From Delphinapterus leucas (taxonomy: Eukaryota; Chordata; Mammalia; Artiodactyla; Monodontidae): a DNA stretch of 64,000 bases. Each line of letters begins with the position of its first letter. Position 1 is the stretch's first letter. Location: positions 1,905,859 to 1,969,858 of the forward strand of contig NW_022098021.1 of the NCBI RefSeq assembly GCF_002288925.2, in the 5' to 3' direction. Positions 57,738-64,000 of this stretch are shown here, one piece after another. Position numbers and translations under genes: made by a program. The notes beneath the pieces were generated by a model. It did not search any database. It was not told the DNA's origin and worked only from the letters and a program-made list of their open reading frames with translations.

Positions 57738-57860
57738 CCAGGCTCTTCCCCGTAAACTTAGGGAAATCGAGGTCCTAAGAAATGAAGGGATTTCCCTGTC
57801 ATTTCGCAACCAGGGATTTGTGGCAGAGCTGAATGTAGAACCCACCTCCTGAGACCCAGG
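57738..57860 (-). mobile_element. MIR fragment, minus strand
   Basis: 'gtaaacttagggaaatcgaggtcctaagaaatgaagggatttccctgtcatttcgcaaccagggatttgtggcagagctg' resembles the MIR complement. Confidence 0.65.
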
Positions 57861-57864
57861 CCTC

Positions 57865-60302
57865 TCCCCTGAATCATTCTTCGGCCCACAAAGGCCTCAG
57901 AACAAGCCCATGTGTGTTCCCAGGTTGCAGAGGTTCCGGGAATGGAGAGAGTTGAGAGCTGCCTGCCCTGTTCCCCTGACCCGCGTGCTCTCCCCGCACC
58001 ACGGTGTTCCGTCTCCTGACTCTCGTCTCTTCAGGGAAGGCGGGCCCCCGAGTTGCTCTATGTGATCGGATTAGTTTACGGTCTGAGATCCCAGTGGAGG
58101 CCGAATTTGCACTGATTCTGGCCCAGGGACATCCCCTTGCGCCCACTGCCATCAGAAGGCCTGCTGTGTCTTCCGCCCCTGTTCACGTCGGCAGAGCCTG
58201 GGGTCAGGTCCTACGTCAGCTGCAGGAGATACAAGAGAGGGGGGCACAGGTCCCTGGTCTGCAGAAGGCCCGGGCATCTGGGGGTGCTGGGAGAGGACGG
58301 CAACCACACATGGTGGGCAGTGTGACGGCCAAGTTCCCAGCTGGGGTGTCCAGGGCAGGGGCCCCACGCACATAGCGGCAGAGGTGTTTTCAAAGAGACT
58401 AATTTGGGTAATCTCGAAGCTACCTGCTTAAGGGTTTTCTCATCTCCAAAAGGAGTGGTGCTTGTGAAAATAAAGGTCTCCACCCACCTACAGAAGGTTC
58501 TACAAAAGCAAAAGGAAAGCCCCTTGGAATTCTTCTTCTTGCAGACACTGTGCCCACACTGCAGACCACACAGCCCTAAGGTCAGATGCCCGGCGATACC
58601 CTAGTGGCACATCCTAGGGCCGCATCGAGAGAAGGCCACCTCATGCAGCTAAGCAGCCCCTTTCCTGTGTCCCAAATGGACCCTGGCCATGACCCATTCG
58701 AACATCTCAGCTGGATGAAGAAAATTTACTGGGTGGAAATTCAACGGACTGAGTCAGCAGGACCATTCAGTCACAATTAAATTACTTCAAGCCTGAGGTT
58801 GCCATAAAGTTTCTGATTTTACAAATGATGGAGAGTCTGCAGGTCCAGGGCTTTAAAGAAACCTCGCCATGGGTTGGTGTCAGTTTTAATTAGATGTTAG
58901 AGCCCAGCATTAAGCACCTGGAGACCCGTCACCGAGGGGCTTCCTCTCCACTGCCTTTAGTCCTATGAACTCTCAGGCATGTCCACCAAGAAAAGCCAAT
59001 GAAACCCAAAGTGCTTTCCTGCCTGGGGGGTCCTGAGTCTCCTCAGTTAATGGTGAGGTAAGAAAATGGCTCTGTCTCAGCCGCTGCTGACAGCCCTGGG
59101 CTTTACCTGCTGACAGTTAAAAGGGAAGGGACACATCAACATTTGCTTATCTCACTTAACGAAAGTTATCACGCGGAAAGGTAAATCAATAATGGCTGAG
59201 ATCAAACATACCGATCTCCTTCTGAGCACACAATGCCCTCATTTAATAAATCTCAGCCCTTGACGTGTCCCCTGTGAACACAGACGCTGCCAGCCTGGCC
59301 GAGGCCTGCGGCTCAGGTCACTGCTGTCACAGGTGAGCCAGGGACCCTCAGGTCCAGGGGCTTCCTAATCGACCTGCTAACTGAGCAGGAGACCAGAGCG
59401 GCTGACTTGAAGCCCCGGCCTTGCTCCCTTCCTGGGGAGAAAGGCTGGCTGTGGCCCCGGGTGAGCCCAGGCCTGGAGCCAGGGAGGGGCAGACAGCCAT
59501 CTGCTGAGTTAGGCAGCTGCATCTTCCTCTCAGACCTTCAGAGGCAGCCTTGTGTCCCCCGAGGCCAGGTTTCTGTGTGGAACTGGGAGCCGTCGTAAAG
59601 AGAGGATCTAAAACTTCTGCAGGAGTTTCCAACTTTGAAAAGTTCCCAGTGGTTGGGCCCCCTGCCCTCCGCTCCAAGGGCCTCTGGCTGGGGACAGAGG
59701 GGCCCGGGCTGGGAGGAGGCGCCGGGGGGGCCTGTCTTCCTCTATCTTCCCCCCCAACGCCCAAGCGGGCATGGGCTCTTCGTCCTCTGCCCACCGTGAC
59801 ACAGTGCAGGCCATGTGGGAGCCAGCTTGGCTGTCCCACTGGACGGTCAGCCCTCTGAGCGTGGTGTCCGGCTGGCCTGGGGCCCAGCAGTTCAGATGTG
59901 CTCATGAGAATCTGTTGGAGAATCAATTTACTGAAGGGAGTTAGAGGGTCCCGGGGCCCCGTGTCTACTTAAAGACTTCAGTGCCCAGGGATCCCTGTTG
60001 TATCTAAAATTCCATAGAGTGACCACTGGCCTCACAGGTTCTGTCAGTTGCAGGGTTGTCAGTTACGGAGAGGAGCTCTGAGGTGTCCCTCAGTGGAGCC
60101 CTTGAGCCAGAATGAGGCGGAGGATCCCCTGGTGAGAGCCATATCGGGCGAATGTGATCTAGAGGCCGTGTCCTGGGGCATAGACGGCTCATTCTGTAGG
60201 GGCTCGGGGTGTTGAGGCCGGCTTCTCACTCCTGTCCAGGGGGTGAGCAGAAGACCCCAGGTCCTTTCTGAGTCCATCCTTCAACTCCTAGGATTGATGA
60301 AG
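57865..60302. other. No gene; contains a candidate regulatory segment at 58990-59280
   Basis: No transposon was recognised. 59400-59800 is GC-rich with frames to 192 codons on opposite strands and no domain. Confidence 0.45.
58990..59280. promoter_or_regulatory. Candidate distal regulatory segment
   Basis: Repeat-free, AT-leaning sequence with a GATA-like cttatctca near 59145, a TCF/LEF-like gagatcaaac near 59198, aaatcaataatgg near 59182, and a cttaacgaaagttatcacgcgg block at 59154-59175. The style resembles conserved non-coding elements, but I have no alignment. Treat this as a pointer only. Confidence 0.25.
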
Positions 60303-60317
60303 CCATTGTACCCTCTT

Positions 60318-60525
60318 TTTTTTTTTTTTTTTTTGCAGTACGCGGGCCTCTCACTGTCGTGGCCTCTCCCGTTGCGGAGCACAGGCTCTGGACGTGCAGG
60401 ATCAGCGGCCATGGCTCACGAGCCCAGCCGCTCCGCGGCATGTGGGATCTTCCCAGACCGGGGCACAAACCCGTGTCCCCTGCATCGGCAGGCGGACTGT
60501 CAACCACTGCGCCACCAGGGAGGCC
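60318..60525 (-). mobile_element. Short cetacean CHR SINE, minus strand
   Basis: T-tail at 60318-60334, the reverse complement of the short CHR body, ending ccaccagggaggc. A perfect 15-bp target duplication, ccattgtaccctctt, sits at 60303-60317 and 60526-60540. Confidence 0.97.
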
Positions 60526-60669
60526 CCATTGTACCCTCTTACGGAAGAAAGAGCACGGCGACTACCGAGGGGCATGTGTGCATACACATGCATGTGATAC
60601 TTATACGCATATAAATGTTCGAGGGAACAGCTATTTCTATTTTTAAAACCCTTTCTGGTTCAGATCAAC

Positions 60670-61020
60670 CATGTTTGCTACGTTAAAAACAAGACAACAG
60701 GCCCAAAATGGAGTCACTTAGGCTAAGCCTCACGTCACCAAAATGAGACGACGTAATTATGCTCTCAGAAATGGGATCTTAAACCATCACTAGTGAGGGG
60801 ATGTGCCTGATAGACCCCTGCCATCTTCTAAAGGGAAGTAACCCAGCAATAACCAACCTGCTTTTCTGCTTCTTATAACTTCCTTGTCCCTCCCCCTCCC
60901 ACCTACGAAATCTTTCATTTTGTACAGCAACTTGGAGCTCCTGTCTGCTAGACAGGATACTGCCTGAGTAGAGCCAATAAGATCTCTAGCATTTGCTCTA
61001 TTGAATTTTGATTTTTAACA
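60670..61020 (+). mobile_element. Possible solo LTR of an endogenous retrovirus
   Basis: The segment could start tg (60670) and end aaca (61020). It carries 'accaacctgcttttctgcttcttataacttcc', 'cctacgaaatctttcattttgtacagcaacttggagctcctgtctgctagacaggatactgcc' and 'gagccaataagatctctagc'. That layout resembles the U3-R-U5 order of class I or ERVL LTRs, with a polyadenylation-like signal near 60975. No 4-6 bp target duplication matches at these ends and no internal retroviral region adjoins it. An unrelated ancient repeat is possible. Confidence 0.4.
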
Positions 61021-61024
61021 GTAA

Positions 61025-61875
61025 GGATCTATTAATTTTTAGATAATATTCGACACGTGGGATAGAAAGGCAGGGACATGCTCCTTGCACACCATGAAGC
61101 CATGGGTTGGGGGATCGTCTGAGCCTTGGTCAACTTCTCTTTGGCTTTCAAGGTGAAGAAAGTGAATTAAAGAGATTTCAGAGAGGAATTCCTGAAACTC
61201 TCTGCTTATGGAATGATAATCTCTAATGTGATATGTTACAGCAGGATTCTGGTTTAATGAGGATTCATGATGTTAAAGTTATAAGAATATTCTGTTATGC
61301 TACCTTCTAGGATTATTAATAATGGAAAAGGCAACATGTCAATCTTTAAGATTACTCATTTTTTCATTAAGATTATATGCAAGGATTACAAGTCAAAAAT
61401 CTCTAGAGATAACATTCTATGTCTCTTTCTTGTACCTTCTAGGTGCTCGTGGTTTAGCCAAGGAGTTAGCAAGGCTGCCATGTACGGTTGCACAGGTTGT
61501 GCACTGCTCCAATCCAGGGAGCACCACGCATAGACACCGATGGAAACGGTGCCTCCGTGGAGGTGTTCACTGTACAGTCTGCACAGCCATCAATGGTGGC
61601 ACTGTTTTTTTGGCACCTGCCATGCGTTTGGAGTAGGGGCCATGGATGTAGACCATGTCTTTTCCAACAAAGGGGCTGTGTGGTCTGACTGTGCTTAGGC
61701 CATGACAGCACCCACAGTTTGATTCAGACTAACAGCCAGGGATGGCCAATCAACCTCTGCTTTGAGACTCACTCTCGGGGTCACCTGTGTCCTGGTCATT
61801 TTCCATTTTCTCCTCCAGATCTTGGCTCAGCCCTTGTCTGTCACGCCCAGGAGCCTGACCTTTCAGACTGTGTGG
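61025..61875. other. Unassigned sequence, no gene seen
   Basis: AT-rich to 61440, then balanced. Short open frames only. No transposon or RNA gene recognised. Confidence 0.4.
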
Positions 61876-61879
61876 TCCA

Positions 61880-62225
61880 TGCTCCGTGGCCTTTGGGCTT
61901 CTGGTTGGATTTGGCCAAAGGGAAGCTCTTGCAGGTGGCCAGGGAGCAGGAGTTGAGAGTGTGGGCGTTCACATGGGCTGGTCTCTCTTGCCAGGCTGTG
62001 GTTTTGGTGGCAGGTGCCCTCTCGGCTGTCCTCACAGCTCCATCCCTGGGGCTGCTGCCCCCTGAGATTCCAGGATCTCCCGCGTCTCCCTCGACCCTCG
62101 CAGACCTGGGGCAGTGCCTTCCCTGGTCCTTGTCCCTGTGTCCTCCACCACGCCTTCACCCTCTGGCACAAATATAATAACTCTCCCCAAACTCCGCTCG
62201 GTCACCCCTCAGAGAGAGCCGTGTG
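61880..62225 (+). repeat. Ancient medium-copy repeat, fourth family (unnamed)
   Basis: 'gggcttctggttggatttggccaaagggaagctcttgcagg', 'ggtggcaggtgccctctcggctgtcctcacagctcc' and 'aataactctccccaaactccgctcggtc' follow a common ancient repeat whose core reads 'cttctggttggttttggccaatggga' and whose end reads 'aaactctcctcaatta'. The 152-codon frame over this region is therefore not a gene. Confidence 0.55.
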
Positions 62226-62385
62226 GTCACAAATCTGCAGTTTTATTTCACTTCCTCTAGCCCACTTATGTCCTTGACGTTGGTGCCACCATGTCATCAT
62301 TTCCCATGGGCACCTGGCTGCTGTCCCCCGCCCCCAGAGACACCCCTGTAGCCACAGTAGTTCTCCTTCTACCACGACTTGATTC

Positions 62386-62580
62386 TTTTTTTAAAAAAAT
62401 TTTTATTTGACTGTAGTTGATCCACAATGTTATGTTAGTTTCAGGTATACAGCAAAATGAATCAGTTATATCTCTATCTATCTATATACATATATATGGC
62501 CATTCTTTTTCAGATTCCTTTCCCATATAGGTTGTTACCGACAACGAATTAATCTCCAAAATATACAAACAGCTCAGGCA
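62386..62580. mobile_element. Short 5'-inverted (twin-primed) L1 insertion
   Basis: 62386-62540 is antisense L1 3' UTR with the T/A-rich tail at the left ('atttgactgtagttgatccacaatgttatgttagtttcagg', 'attcctttcccatataggttgttac'). From about 62544 the strand flips to sense ORF2 ('gaattaatctccaaaatatacaaacagctcagg'). Flanks acttgattctt (62377-62387) and acttacttctt (62581-62591) match at 9 of 11 bases, a plausible decayed target duplication. Confidence 0.82.
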
Positions 62581-62591
62581 ACTTACTTCTT

Positions 62592-63060
62592 GAACCTTCC
62601 CTCCTGCATGACTGAGCTTCAGCCATCTCATCACCAAGGTCTCCTAAGATCACCGCCGGGCACTGTTTGGGAAGTTGATCCGAGCCTCTTACTGGAGTGT
62701 GAGCCCCAGAGCGTAGAGGTCGTGCATGCCACCTTTGTGTTTCCCGTGGTACTTAGACAAGCCCCCTGCATGTCAAGGCCACTCGGTGTGTTTTGGCTGC
62801 ATCAAGTAGCATTTGGAAGGAAGCAAATTCGGCGCAGACGACATTGCACGTTGTGATGGGGGCACATCTAGTCCTTCGTGTGGGTCTTCTAAAACTATTG
62901 GTTCAGATGGAATTGCACTGTATACCCTTATCTGCACTGTTTTTAGTTAACGATGTGTCTTGGAGAGCCGTCTGTATCAGCAGGGAATTTTTAGTCTGTT
63001 AGTTTATTGGTGTCTTTTTAAAATACGGAAACATCATATATGTATATATATGAAAATCTC
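62592..63060. other. Unassigned sequence, no gene seen
   Basis: Short frames only. No repeat defended. Confidence 0.4.
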
Positions 63061-63099
63061 TCTTTCATAATGAAGAATTTTGGCATACATAAAATGCTG

Positions 63100-63505
63100 A
63101 GAATAATATAACAAAATCTTTACCCAATTTACGTATAACTTTTTCCCATTTTGTTCAGATTTTTTTTTTGTAACTAGGGAGAAGAGAGCTGACACCCTCT
63201 TTGTACCTCTCCTCACTGCCCCCATCGTCCCTTCTCTCCCCTGCTTTCTTCTTCCCTCTCCAGAAATCATCATTATTCTGCAGTCGGTGGATCTTTCTCA
63301 TCCATGATTTTATACTTATACCACCTATGAATGTACCCATAAACAGTAGTATAGTGTTCCTTTTTGTATTTAAAAACGTCACAAATTCTGTTGTAAACTC
63401 TCTTTTAACATTAAAAATTTTTTTATGTGGTAATAATTTAAAACTTTAAAGAAAAGTTGCACTTAACCCAGATTCACCAGTTTTCAATATTTTGCCATGT
63501 TAACT
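63100..63505 (-). mobile_element. Possible old L1 3' UTR fragment, minus strand
   Basis: 'cacttaacccagattcaccagttttcaatattttgccatg' is a phrase found in old mammalian L1 3' UTRs. The text before it is AT-rich and consistent, but I cannot map it base by base. Confidence 0.4.
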
Positions 63506-63514
63506 GAACTCACC

Positions 63515-64000
63515 ACACAGCCTCACGCGCACACACACAGCCGCACGCACACACATGCACAGCCGCACGCACACACGCACAGCCGCGCACACACGCACAG
63601 CCGCACACACACACGCACAGCTGCACACACACACGCACAGCCGCACACACACGCACAGCCGCACACGCACACACACACAGCCGCACACACACGCACAGCC
63701 GCACGCGCACACACACGCACAGCCGCACGCACACACGCACAGCCGCACACACACGCACAGCCGCACACGCACACACACACACCCGCACACACACGCACAG
63801 CCGCACACACACGCACAGCCGCGCACACACGCACAGCCGCACACGCACACACACACAGCCGCACACACACGCACAGCCGCACACACACGCACAGCCGCAC
63901 GCACACACACACAGCCGCACACACACGCACAGCCGCGCACACACGCACAGCCGCGCACACACGCACAGCCGCACGCACACACACACGCACAGCCGCACAC
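63515..64000. repeat. CpG-containing minisatellite, about 18-bp unit, runs off the end
   Basis: More than 20 copies of the core cagccg are spaced by CA-rich runs. The commonest unit is gcacagccgcacacacac (18 bp), with variants carrying gcgc for gcac and longer units of 22-24 bp. The sequence is mostly alternating purine-pyrimidine, so it can favour left-handed DNA. Three long frames (155-166 codons) on the minus strand encode only Cys/Val/Arg/Ala low-complexity text and are artefacts. The array continues beyond the window. Confidence 0.96.

Noticed and set aside
59348..59926. 192-codon minus frame
   Set aside because: Pro/Gly/Ser-rich text expected from local GC content, overlapped by plus-strand frames, with no recognisable domain.
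61719..62177. 152-codon plus frame
   Set aside because: Most of it lies on an ancient interspersed repeat (61880-62225).
63500..64000. Three overlapping open frames of 155-166 codons on the minus strand, Cys/Val/Arg-rich
   Set aside because: They are translations of the minisatellite. All three frames are open because the unit lacks stops, and the sequence is pure low complexity.
1..64000. Prophage, plasmid, operon or defence system
   Set aside because: No prokaryotic gene density, ribosome-binding sites or phage or defence domains are seen. The repeat content is purely mammalian.

Overview
The window is nuclear DNA from a mammal, almost certainly a cetacean and probably a toothed whale. 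The main evidence is six CHR-type tRNA-derived SINEs. Five are the short form with the core 'ccgcggagcggctgggcc', and one is an older long form. They occur with L1 3' ends of cetartiodactyl type, MIR and L2 fossils, an ERVL-MaLR LTR and a hAT (MER) fossil. I saw no BovB or Bov-tA elements, so a ruminant is unlikely. The SINE subfamily was judged by eye, so 'toothed whale' is an inference.

I could not support any protein-coding gene, tRNA, rRNA or bacterial-type feature. The open frames (largest 235 codons at 21249-21956) have no recognisable domain, sit in GC-rich or low-complexity DNA, or lie inside repeats. The window reads as intergenic or deep intronic sequence.

Layout. 1-9.5 kb: old SINE with a 16-bp target duplication, L1 with a nested SINE (3.5-4.3 kb), an ancient repeat with a TG array (5.3-6.5 kb), a short L1 with a 15-bp target duplication, a MIR and another L1. 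9.5-25 kb: mostly unassigned, with a 200-bp GT-rich array (11.5 kb), an AT-rich stretch (12.2-14.4 kb), a perfect 12-bp inverted repeat (17.9 kb) and weak MIR/L2 pieces. 24-30 kb: ancient repeat, young SINE, MaLR LTR, MIR and L2, with a local 42-bp duplication. 32.1-32.6 kb: CpG island. 33.5-37.5 kb: palindrome-rich AT segment, hAT fossil, perfect 24-bp tandem duplication, and a long old L1 interrupted by a SINE. 37.5-42.5 kb: mostly unassigned. 42.5-50.2 kb: MIR, three L1 pieces, a CATC array, a SINE and a 5'-inverted L1. 50-60 kb: MIR/L2 fossils, TG arrays and two candidate regulatory segments. 60-64 kb: SINE, possible solo LTR, ancient repeat, a second 5'-inverted L1, and a CpG-rich 18-bp minisatellite that runs off the end.

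No operon or pathway exists here. The window mainly records nested retrotransposition, two twin-primed L1 insertions, local tandem duplications, and a few segments that could be regulatory. Repeat assignments rest on recognising consensus text, so boundaries of ancient elements are approximate; boundaries with target-site duplications are exact to a few bases.
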